Assembly: GCF_004115085.1 (NCBI RefSeq)
Contig: NZ_QXJP01000009.1
Coordinates: 84,783 to 148,782 of the forward strand
Length of the DNA: 64,000 nt
Direction of reading: 5' to 3'
Origin: Longirhabdus pacifica
Lineage (GTDB): Bacteria > Bacillota > Bacilli > Paenibacillales > DSM-105158
Shown here: positions 45,144 through 53,030 of the stretch, one piece after another
Numbering within the stretch: the stretch's first letter is position 1
How the letters are laid out: each line of letters opens with the position of its first letter
Translations under genes and position numbers: made by a program
Notes under the pieces: generated by a model
Told to the model about the DNA's origin: nothing
The model's input: the letters and a program-made list of their open reading frames with translations, nothing else
The model's database searches: none

Positions 45144-47597
45144 TTACTTTCTATCTAATCTCTCTACTACTTTATTTAACATATGGATGGCTTGCTCTGA
45201 CTTTTCTAGCCTTTTCACCAAACATGTATTTGCATTTCGTACTTGTATTAATTGTTCATGTAGTTGCTCAATGGTTAGTACTGATTCTTTTTTGAATTGC
45301 ATATGTTGTTGTCTTAATGTATGTTGCTGCACATATTGATCGCCATTAAGCAATACGAGCACTTGCTTCTGTCCTGTTCGTTCTATGACTCTGTAGCCAT
45401 AGTCGACTTTCGTAGCGATACCTTCTTGATTTGGCATACAATAGCCATTCACTTCACAGCTACCGTCATCTCTCACTCGCACCTGGCCGACTAAGCCAAC
45501 AGCAGACCACTCGGCTCGCTCCGCTCTTCCTTTATAAGGGCGTTTCGGGTCATACCGTGGATTGACTGCTAGTTGTTTTTTTACCGTTTGAGTTTGTACC
45601 ACGTTGCCATGTTCATCTTGTTGATCTGATATAAGCACATCTTCGTAGATGCGGCGTCCCCATTCATCGGTAAGGTACTGCCCTTGCCAGTATAGTCCGC
45701 TATTCCCACCAAGCACGCCTGGTGTAGCGCTTGTGATGCCTAGAATGTACTCATCGCTGCTGTTGGCAATGCGAATTTTGTTCCCTTCTAACGTCACGAA
45801 GTAACCGACATCAATTGGTGTGCCGTCGATACTCTCGAACATTTCCGCAAAGTCACACGTGTTGCAGCTCGCATTCATACTCACCGTACCCATAAAGCAC
45901 GCATCCCCGAGACCTGCACCATTCGTCGTACCGCTAATAAAGGCAGCGATGCCGTTGCCAGTTACGCCAAATGCTCCTGCGGCTAAATGCCAAGAATTTT
46001 CTAGCTTTGCTGCGCCACTGTTACCCATGATGTGGGCGCTAGTGAGGGTAGCACCGATGGAGGTGCCGATGCCTTCCGCGTGGGAGGCAGTTGCTCCAGC
46101 AATGGTTCCAAATCCTTCGGCATGGCTTGTATCTCCAGTTGCTGCGGTCGATAATCCTTCAGCATGGCTTTGATTTCCACTGGCTGTGGTATTACTGCCT
46201 TCTGAGTGAGAAGAAATGCCAGTTGCTGTTGTATTATTTCCTTCAGCATGACTAGAACTTGCCATGGCTATAGTGCAAGCACCTTCCGCATGAGTGGACT
46301 GCCCTACTGCATCTGTACCCTGTCCTTCCGCATGGGACTGAAGTCCACTTGCAATGGTGAAGTTACCTTCCGCATGACTCTGGGAAATCATAGCTGTCGT
46401 ATTTCCCCCTTCCGCATGGGATGAACTTCCACTTGCTAGTGTACTATCCCCTTCGGCATGACTTTGAAATCCGCTGGCCGTTGTATTCCTTCCTTCGGCA
46501 TGACTTCGAGGCCCGCTGGCTGTCGTTTCACTTCCTTCGGCATGACTTTCGGGTGCACTAGCCGTTGTTCCAGTTCCTCCAGCATAGGAATAGTCCCCAC
46601 TGGCTACGGTGCTGAATCCTTGTGCATGTGCGGCAACTCCACTTGCTATTGTGCCACTTCCTTCTGCATGAGATTGAGGGCCACTTGCCGTTGTAGCAAG
46701 CCCTTCTGCGTGGCTTTGGTTACCACTTGCTATGGTCATACTTCCTTCCGCATGGCTCGCTGCTCTGCTTGCTAAGGTGTTCATCCCTTCTGCGTGTGCA
46801 CCTATTGCACTGGCTGTTGTATTTGACCCTTCTGCATGGCTCCCTCGTCCACTTGATATGGAACCAACGCCTTCGGCATGGGAGTAAAAAGCACTGGCTG
46901 TTGAAGAGAACCCTTCGGCGTGAGAACCAGAACCGCTGGCTGTTGAAGAGAATCCCTCCGCGTGAGCATTATCTCCACTGGCTTCAGTAAAGCTCCCTTC
47001 TGCATGAGATGAAGTTCCACTGGATATCGTACCTGCTCCTTCCGCATGGGAAGCTAAATCACTAGCTGTTGTCATACTTCCTTCTGCATGGCTTTGAGTT
47101 CCACTAGCAATAGTCTGACTTCCTTCTGCATGAGAAACAGAGCCACTAGCTGTTGTTAAAAACCCTTCTGCATGGCCCCCAAAAGCATTGACTTCCACAG
47201 TGGTACCAAATCCCTCACTATGGCTGTTACTGCCACTAGCTGTTGTGTTTGCACCTTCGGCATGGGCACTATTGCCGATTGCTTTCGTGCTTGTGCCTTC
47301 CGCGTGGGATGCCAGTCCTTGGGAGACGGTTAAAGAGCCTTCCACATGGGAGTTGCTGCCGATAGCCGTATTGCTACCGCCTTCCGCATGAGCATTTGCA
47401 CCATTAGCCGTGGTGTTTGCACCTTCGGCATGGGAGCAGGTTCCGTTCGCTACGGTGTTGCATCCTTCACTATGTGAACCAAAGCTAGTTGCCGTCGTAT
47501 TGGCACCTTCTGCTAGTGATGCTTCTCCACTTGCGCATGTATTTTGTCCAAGTGCTGTCGAACATATATTGATGTCGTCTTTTCTGTTACAACTCAA
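45144..47597 (-). CDS. SHAEG8: YadA-head-like repeat protein with Peptidase_G2 domain (type B)
   Basis: About 817 residues from TTG 47597 after AAAGGAGAGG; the frame is open further upstream through the promoter block, which should not be translated. About 34 repeats, one YAGGTGT variant. The block FSSTAS is repeated in adjacent repeats (14 and 15). The eighth repeat reads GTTVEVNAFGGHAEG, with the VEV form also seen in SHAEG5. The tail contains LVKRLEKSEQ. The C-terminal domain DNA is identical to SHAEG7 over about 240 bp. Confidence 0.83.
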   Translation of the reverse strand: MSCNRKDDINICSTALGQNTCASGEASLAEGANTTATSFGSHSEGCNTVANGTCSHAEGANTTANGANAHAEGGSNTAIGSNSHVEGSLTVSQGLASHAEGTSTKAIGNSAHAEGANTTASGSNSHSEGFGTTVEVNAFGGHAEGFLTTASGSVSHAEGSQTIASGTQSHAEGSMTTASDLASHAEGAGTISSGTSSHAEGSFTEASGDNAHAEGFSSTASGSGSHAEGFSSTASAFYSHAEGVGSISSGRGSHAEGSNTTASAIGAHAEGMNTLASRAASHAEGSMTIASGNQSHAEGLATTASGPQSHAEGSGTIASGVAAHAQGFSTVASGDYSYAGGTGTTASAPESHAEGSETTASGPRSHAEGRNTTASGFQSHAEGDSTLASGSSSHAEGGNTTAMISQSHAEGNFTIASGLQSHAEGQGTDAVGQSTHAEGACTIAMASSSHAEGNNTTATGISSHSEGSNTTASGNQSHAEGLSTAATGDTSHAEGFGTIAGATASHAEGIGTSIGATLTSAHIMGNSGAAKLENSWHLAAGAFGVTGNGIAAFISGTTNGAGLGDACFMGTVSMNASCNTCDFAEMFESIDGTPIDVGYFVTLEGNKIRIANSSDEYILGITSATPGVLGGNSGLYWQGQYLTDEWGRRIYEDVLISDQQDEHGNVVQTQTVKKQLAVNPRYDPKRPYKGRAERAEWSAVGLVGQVRVRDDGSCEVNGYCMPNQEGIATKVDYGYRVIERTGQKQVLVLLNGDQYVQQHTLRQQHMQFKKESVLTIEQLHEQLIQVRNANTCLVKRLEKSEQAIHMLNKVVERLDRK

Positions 47598-47674
47598 TGT
47601 ATTTTCCTCTCCTTTATATTTAGGCTGATACAGGGTATGAAAGAATGGAGGGGGCTGCCTGTGCATTTGCCTAT
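47598..47674 (-). promoter_or_regulatory. Upstream block of SHAEG8 with diverged CATACCCTG box
   Basis: TAGGCAAATGCACAGGCAGCC and TTTCATACCCTG (47631-47639), then TATCAGCCTAAATAT and AAAGGAG. The last base of the CATAnnnTA pattern is changed, and several bases between the box and AGCCTAAATAT present in other copies are missing. Confidence 0.35.
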
Positions 47675-47698
47675 GATATTAATGTTTAAAATCAATAT

Positions 47699-49918
47699 TT
47701 ATCTTTTTTCTAATTTTTCTAATCGTTCATGTAGTTGATTTATGGTTTCCTCTGATTTCTCTATCCTTTCTAGTAATATCTTATTCACATTCCGTAATGC
47801 TTCTGTCTGTTGAAATCTCTTCTCCATGCAATCATATTGGTGTTTCAGTTTACTGTGCTGCACATATTGATCTCCATTAAGTAACACAAGCACTTGCTTC
47901 TGTCCTGTTCGTTGTATAACCCGATAGCCATACTCTGATTTTGACCCTATACCTTCTGCATTTGGCATACAGTAGCCGTTCACTTCACAGCTTCCATCGT
48001 CTCTCACTCGCACCTGGCCGACTAAGCCAACAGCAGACCACTCGTCTCGCTCCGCTCTTCCTTCGTAAGGGCGTTTAGGATCATAATCAGGGTTTACTGC
48101 GAGCTGTTTTTTGACCGTTTGTGTTTTTAGGACATTGCCATGTTTATCGTGTTGATTAGGTATAAGCACATCTTCGTAAATGCGACGTCCCCATTCATCG
48201 GTAAGATACTGACCTTGCCAATACAGTCCACTATTCCCACCAAGTACGCCTGGTGTAGCGCTTGTGATGCCTAGGATGTAGTCATCGCTGCTTGTTGCTA
48301 TACGAATTTTGTTTCCTGCTAGCGTCACAAAATAGCCGACATCAATCGGAGTACCATCGATACTTTCGAACATTTCGGCAAAGTCACATGTGTTGCAGCT
48401 CGCATTCATACTTACCGTGCCCATAAAACAAGCATCACCGAGACCTGCACCATTTGTCGTACCGCTAATAAAGGCAGCGAGCCCATTGCCTGTGATACCA
48501 AACGCACCAGCGGCTAAGTGCCATGAATTTTCTAACTTTGCATCGCCACTGTTCCCCATAATGTGGGCGCTAGCGAAAGTGGAACCTACTGTCGTACTGA
48601 TTCCTTCCGCATGGGAGGCAGGAGCACTTGCTATAGTAGAAAAGCCCTCTGCATGAGCGTCTATTCCAAACGTTTGCGAACCTCTGCCTTCGGCATGACT
48701 ATGGTTACCAACAGCTATTGTAGATAGACCTTCCGCATGCGCATCAAGACCAATCGCTGTGGTATCATTACCTTCCGCGTGAGAAGATATAGCGCTAGCT
48801 GCAGAAAGAAATCCCTCCGCATGCGCATAAATACTGTTAGCAACGGTAAACAGCCCTTCCGCATGACTTTCGTTACTACTTGCTGTTGTACTTCTTCCTT
48901 CGGCATGAGCGTTGTTTCCACTTGCTACGGTTCCAGTGCCTCCAGCATAAGCGCAATCACCAGTAGCCATCGTATTGCATCCTTCTGCATGAGCTCCTGT
49001 TGCGCTCGCTATTGTGTTAAATCCTTCTGCATGGGAGGCAAAGCCGCTAGCTGTTGTTCCTGCGCCTTCTGCATGGCAGGAAGATTCACTTGCTGTAGTG
49101 AAACGACCTTCTGCATGGGAACCGGTAGCACCAGCAAAACTTCTATCACCTTCCGCGTGCGATTCATTCCCCATTGCTATAGTGTTTTCTCCTTCTGCAT
49201 GAGCTCGAGTTCCCATCGCTACAGTACATTGTCCTTCTGCGTGACTATCACTGCCGCTCGCTATAGTCAGTTCTCCTTCTGTATGTGAATTGTTCCCACT
49301 AGCAGCTGTAGCTGTGCCTCCAGCATAAGCGCAATCACCAGTAGCTAACGTATTGCATCCTTCTGCATGAGCTCCTGTTCCGCCTGCTACTGTTCTAATT
49401 CCTTCCGAATGAGATTGAGGGCCACTCGCCGTTGTACCAAGCCCTTCTGCATGGGAAACAGAACCACTTGCTGAGGTGCGAAATCCTTCCGCATGCCCAG
49501 CAAAAGCAATGGCTCCCACGGTTGTACCAAATCCTTCACTATGACTGTTACTGCCACTTGCTGTTGTGTTTGCACCTTCGGCATGGGCACTATTGCCTAT
49601 CGCTTTCGTGCTTGTGCCTTCTGCGTGAGATGCCAGTCCTTGGGACATCGTTAAAGAGCCTTCTACATGGGAGTTGCTACCGATAGCCGTATTGCTACCG
49701 CCTTCGGCATGAGCGTTTGCACCAGTTGCCGTTGTATTCGCTCCTTCTGCATGGGAGCAGCTTCCATTCGCTTTGGTGTTACATCCTTCACTATGCGAAC
49801 CAAAGCCATTTGCCGTCGTATTGGCTCCTTCTGCTAACGATGCTTCACCACTTGCACATGTATTTTGACCGAGTGCGGTAGAACATATATGGATATCATC
49901 TTTTCTATTGCAACTCAA
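47699..49918 (-). CDS. SHAEG9: YadA-head-like repeat protein with Peptidase_G2 domain (type B)
   Basis: About 739 residues from TTG 49918 after GGAGGAGG; about 29 repeats. It contains the YAGG variant module twice (CNT-ATGDCAYAGG), encoded by nearly identical DNA at 48938-48992 and 49316-49370, exactly 378 bp (nine repeat units) apart. Repeats 1-7 are very close to SHAEG8. The tail has ILLERIEKSEE. It begins only 54 bases after the SHAEG10 stop and lacks a CATACCCTA block, so the pair is likely cotranscribed. Confidence 0.83.
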   Translation of the reverse strand: MSCNRKDDIHICSTALGQNTCASGEASLAEGANTTANGFGSHSEGCNTKANGSCSHAEGANTTATGANAHAEGGSNTAIGSNSHVEGSLTMSQGLASHAEGTSTKAIGNSAHAEGANTTASGSNSHSEGFGTTVGAIAFAGHAEGFRTSASGSVSHAEGLGTTASGPQSHSEGIRTVAGGTGAHAEGCNTLATGDCAYAGGTATAASGNNSHTEGELTIASGSDSHAEGQCTVAMGTRAHAEGENTIAMGNESHAEGDRSFAGATGSHAEGRFTTASESSCHAEGAGTTASGFASHAEGFNTIASATGAHAEGCNTMATGDCAYAGGTGTVASGNNAHAEGRSTTASSNESHAEGLFTVANSIYAHAEGFLSAASAISSHAEGNDTTAIGLDAHAEGLSTIAVGNHSHAEGRGSQTFGIDAHAEGFSTIASAPASHAEGISTTVGSTFASAHIMGNSGDAKLENSWHLAAGAFGITGNGLAAFISGTTNGAGLGDACFMGTVSMNASCNTCDFAEMFESIDGTPIDVGYFVTLAGNKIRIATSSDDYILGITSATPGVLGGNSGLYWQGQYLTDEWGRRIYEDVLIPNQHDKHGNVLKTQTVKKQLAVNPDYDPKRPYEGRAERDEWSAVGLVGQVRVRDDGSCEVNGYCMPNAEGIGSKSEYGYRVIQRTGQKQVLVLLNGDQYVQHSKLKHQYDCMEKRFQQTEALRNVNKILLERIEKSEETINQLHERLEKLEKR

Positions 49919-49972
49919 TGTAACTTCCTCCTCCATTATTAGGATAATTAAAGATTGGTATAATGATTTATT

Positions 49973-52588
49973 TTATTTCTTCATCTTATATAATTTTGCT
50001 ACGATTTCGTATAGTAAGTGGAATGCTTGTTCTGACTTCTCTACCCTCTGAAGTAACGATGTATTATCATGACTTAGCTGTGCTAAACTTTCATGTAATT
50101 GATGCATACTTTGTTCTGATTTCTTTTCTTTCTGAATTAATAATTCATGGGCGTCAACTAATTGCATATGTTGTTGGCTTAATGTATGTTGCTGCACATA
50201 TTGATCCCCGTTGAGTAGGACCAGCACTTGTTTTTCTCCTGTTCGTTCTAGCACTCTGTAGCCATACTGTGCTCTTGTCGCTATACCTTCTGCATTTGGC
50301 ATACAGTAGCTATTCACTTCACAGCTTCCGTCGTCTCGTACTCTGACTTGCCCCACTAATCCTACAGCAGACCATTCGTCTCGCTCAGACCTTACTTCAT
50401 AGGGGCGTTTGGGGTCATACTGCGGATTGACTGCTAGTTGTTTTTTTACCGTTTGTGTGTGTAAGACGTTGCCATGTTCATCGCGCTGATCTGGAATCAA
50501 GATATTTTCGTAGATGCGACGTCCCCATTCATCGGTAAGATATTGTCCTTGCCAGTAGAGTCCGCTATTTCCACCAAGTACGCCTGGTGTGGCGCTCGTA
50601 ATGCCTAAGATATAGTCATCATTATTCGTGGCAATGCGGATCTTGTTTCCTTCAAGCGTCACGAAATAACCGACATCAATGGAAGTCCCATCCATACTCT
50701 CGAACATTTCGGCAAAATCACATGTGTTGCAGCTTGCATTCATGCTGACGGTACCCATAAAGCAGGCATCACCGAGACCTGCACCATTCGTCGTACCACT
50801 TATAAAGGCAGCAATGCCGTTCCCGGTCACACCAAACGCTCCTGCTGCTAAGTGCCATGAATTTTCTAGCTTTGCTTCACCACTGTGACCCATAATGTGG
50901 GCACTGGTGAGCGTAGCACCGATAGAGGTGTTGATACCTTCCGCGTGTGAAGCTGTAGCTCCAGCGATTGTACGGTCACCTTCCGCGTGCGAAGCTAAAC
51001 CATTCGCTGTGGTACCTGTACCTCCTGCATAACTACAATTGCCTATGGCATTACTATTACATCCTTCCGCATGGGCCTGATCTCCACATGCAATATTGTC
51101 TCGTCCTTCCACATGGGACGCCTCGCCTAGTGCTACGGTGGTATCTCCTTCCGCATGCGCGGCAAAAGAACAGGCTAAACTTGCGTTGCCTTCGGCATGC
51201 GTATTTGCCTCATTTGCCACTGTATCATTACCTTCTGCATGGGAATTAACCCCAAAAGCCGTTGTGCAATTGCCTTCCGCGTGCGCAGCCATACTGTTCG
51301 TCACGGTAGCAATACCTTCTACATGAGATTGATTTCCTAGTGCGCAGGTACACTCTCCTTCGGCATGCGCCGCATTTCCATTGGAAACACTTAAGTTACC
51401 TTCTGCGTGCGCAAATTCACTCAAAGTTGAGGTGTTGATCCCTTCCGCATGGGATGCACGAGTACCTGCCATCGTATTACATCCTTCCGCATGGCTAGCT
51501 TCGCCAGATGCCGTTGTACCAGCTCCTTCGGCGTGAGATTGTGATTCACATGCTGTAGTTAAGTTACCTTCTGCGTGTGAATCATTTCCTAAAGCAAATG
51601 TACTGTTTCCTTGGGCATGGGATTGAGCATTCATTGCTACAGTTAAACTGCCTTCTGCATGTGCTTCATTACTCATAGCACATGTCATATTCCCTTCGGC
51701 ATGTGCTGCTTCTGCACAAGCTGTCGTGTCAGCACCCTCCGCATGAGCGAACGCAGCACTCGCTTCTGAACCGCCGCCCTCGGCATGACTGGCTAAAGCA
51801 CTTGCTTCAGTACAAATCCCTTCCGCGTGAGCATTATTAGCATTTGCAATTGTACTGTTTCCTTCTGCGTGGGCATAACTGCCGGAAGCATTTGTTTGAA
51901 TCCCTTCACTGTGGGATGCCAAACCAGATGCCGTAGTCCCTGTTCCCCCAGCGTATGAACATGCTCCGCTTGCTATGGTGTTACAGCCTTCTGCATGGGC
52001 GTGGTTGCCAGATGCAATGGTATTTGCTCCTTCCGCGTGAGCATTTATTCCGCTGGTAGTAGTATTCATTCCTTCCGAATGAGCATTCATCCCGCTTGCC
52101 GTAGTTTGATTTCCTTCTGCGTGTGACACTGAACCACTAGCATAAGTTAAAAATCCTTCCGCATGTCCAGCAAATGCGTTAACGTCCACATGTGATGCAA
52201 AACCTTCACTATGGGCGTTGCTGCCGTTTGCTATTGAACTTGCTCCTTCCGCATGTGAACTGCCTCCGCTTGCTATGGTGTTTGTTCCTTCGGCATGGGA
52301 AGCTAACCCTTTAGACTTTGTTAACGACCCTTCCGCATGTGAATTAGTCCCTGTTGCTACGGTGCTACCTCCTTCTGCATGAGCGTTGGCTCCGTTAGCT
52401 GTAGTGTTTGCGCCTTCTGCGTGCGAGCAACTTCCGTTTGCGTTTGTATTGCATCCTTCACTATGTGCACCAAATCCATTTGTCGTCGTGTTTGCACCTT
52501 CTGCCAAGGATGCAACTCCATTTGCACATGTATTCTGACCAAGTGCTGTTGAACATATATCGATGTTGTCTTTTCTGTTACATTCCAC
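49973..52588 (-). CDS. SHAEG10: divergent Cys-rich SHAEG repeat protein with Peptidase_G2 domain (type B)
   Basis: About 871 residues from GTG 52588 (AAAGGG upstream), giving MECNRKDNIDICSTALGQ. About 37 repeats. It is the most divergent member: Cys occurs repeatedly inside the repeat core (TCAM, TTACES, ECTCALG, SLACSF, NIACGD), Ala-His-Ala-Glu-Gly replaces Ser-His in many repeats, and there are two YAGGTGT modules. The eighth repeat is FASHVDVNAFAGHAEG. The C-terminal domain is ordinary type B. The long coiled-coil tail carries LLQRVEKSEQ. First gene of the minus-strand cluster, divergent from spoVK. Confidence 0.82.
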   Translation of the reverse strand: MECNRKDNIDICSTALGQNTCANGVASLAEGANTTTNGFGAHSEGCNTNANGSCSHAEGANTTANGANAHAEGGSTVATGTNSHAEGSLTKSKGLASHAEGTNTIASGGSSHAEGASSIANGSNAHSEGFASHVDVNAFAGHAEGFLTYASGSVSHAEGNQTTASGMNAHSEGMNTTTSGINAHAEGANTIASGNHAHAEGCNTIASGACSYAGGTGTTASGLASHSEGIQTNASGSYAHAEGNSTIANANNAHAEGICTEASALASHAEGGGSEASAAFAHAEGADTTACAEAAHAEGNMTCAMSNEAHAEGSLTVAMNAQSHAQGNSTFALGNDSHAEGNLTTACESQSHAEGAGTTASGEASHAEGCNTMAGTRASHAEGINTSTLSEFAHAEGNLSVSNGNAAHAEGECTCALGNQSHVEGIATVTNSMAAHAEGNCTTAFGVNSHAEGNDTVANEANTHAEGNASLACSFAAHAEGDTTVALGEASHVEGRDNIACGDQAHAEGCNSNAIGNCSYAGGTGTTANGLASHAEGDRTIAGATASHAEGINTSIGATLTSAHIMGHSGEAKLENSWHLAAGAFGVTGNGIAAFISGTTNGAGLGDACFMGTVSMNASCNTCDFAEMFESMDGTSIDVGYFVTLEGNKIRIATNNDDYILGITSATPGVLGGNSGLYWQGQYLTDEWGRRIYENILIPDQRDEHGNVLHTQTVKKQLAVNPQYDPKRPYEVRSERDEWSAVGLVGQVRVRDDGSCEVNSYCMPNAEGIATRAQYGYRVLERTGEKQVLVLLNGDQYVQQHTLSQQHMQLVDAHELLIQKEKKSEQSMHQLHESLAQLSHDNTSLLQRVEKSEQAFHLLYEIVAKLYKMKK

Positions 52589-52627
52589 TGTAAACACCCT
52601 TTCAGTGTCATAGGCTATAGATTTATA

Positions 52628-52636
52628 TAACGTATG
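52628..52636 (-). promoter_or_regulatory. CATACGTTA box upstream of SHAEG10
   Basis: The flanking sequence is unrelated to the other SHAEG blocks, yet CATACGTTA still fits CATAnnnTA, about 40 bases before the start. A TACC lies about 16 bases upstream, compatible with the AC of a sigma-K -35. Confidence 0.4.
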
Positions 52637-52682
52637 TTGTGTAAACTTTATTGGTATAGGCCTGCGCCTAACTTTTGCATCT

Positions 52683-52960
52683 TGCTTAGTTTTTTTAGCC
52701 TTATGCTTCTCAAGTAGCTTTGCATTGCAACGCTTTTGGGCTCCAGCTAAGCAAAGCTTAGCTTTTTAGCCTTATGCTCTCCTAAAGCTTTGCTTTGCAA
52801 CGTTTTTGGGCTCCAGCTAAGCAAAGCTTAGCTTTTTAGCCTTATGCTCTCCTAAAGCTTTGCTTTGCAACGTTTTTGGGCTCCAGCTAAGCAAAGCTTA
52901 GCTTTTTAGCCTTATGCTCTCCTAAAGCTTTGCTTTGCAAAGCTTTAGGAGAGCATAATA
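52683..52960. repeat. 70-bp tandem repeat array with terminal palindrome
   Basis: Nearly four units of period 70 bp; three are identical (CTCCAGCTAA recurs at 52741, 52811 and 52881), the first is diverged. Each unit contains the small palindrome CTAAGCAAAGCTTAG and a TTTTTAGCC segment. The array ends in the palindrome listed at 52912. It occupies the gap between the divergent SHAEG10 and spoVK genes. Confidence 0.9.
52912..52958. repeat. Perfect 22-bp inverted repeat closing the 70-bp array
   Basis: Arms 52912-52933 and 52937-52958 are perfect complements (TTATGCTCTCCTAAAG... against ...CTTTAGGAGAGCATAA) with loop TTT. The left arm is part of the 70-bp unit; the right arm is its inverted copy, so the array folds back on itself. 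Confidence 0.92.
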
Positions 52961-53030
52961 ATTATCAATTCCAACACATAGGATGAATTAAGTCGTTTTG
53001 AAGTAGCGATTGTTAACGGAGGTGAAGGGA

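Noticed and set aside
52683..52960. 70-bp array as a CRISPR locus
   Set aside because: The whole 70-bp unit repeats, with no variable spacers and no cas genes nearby.
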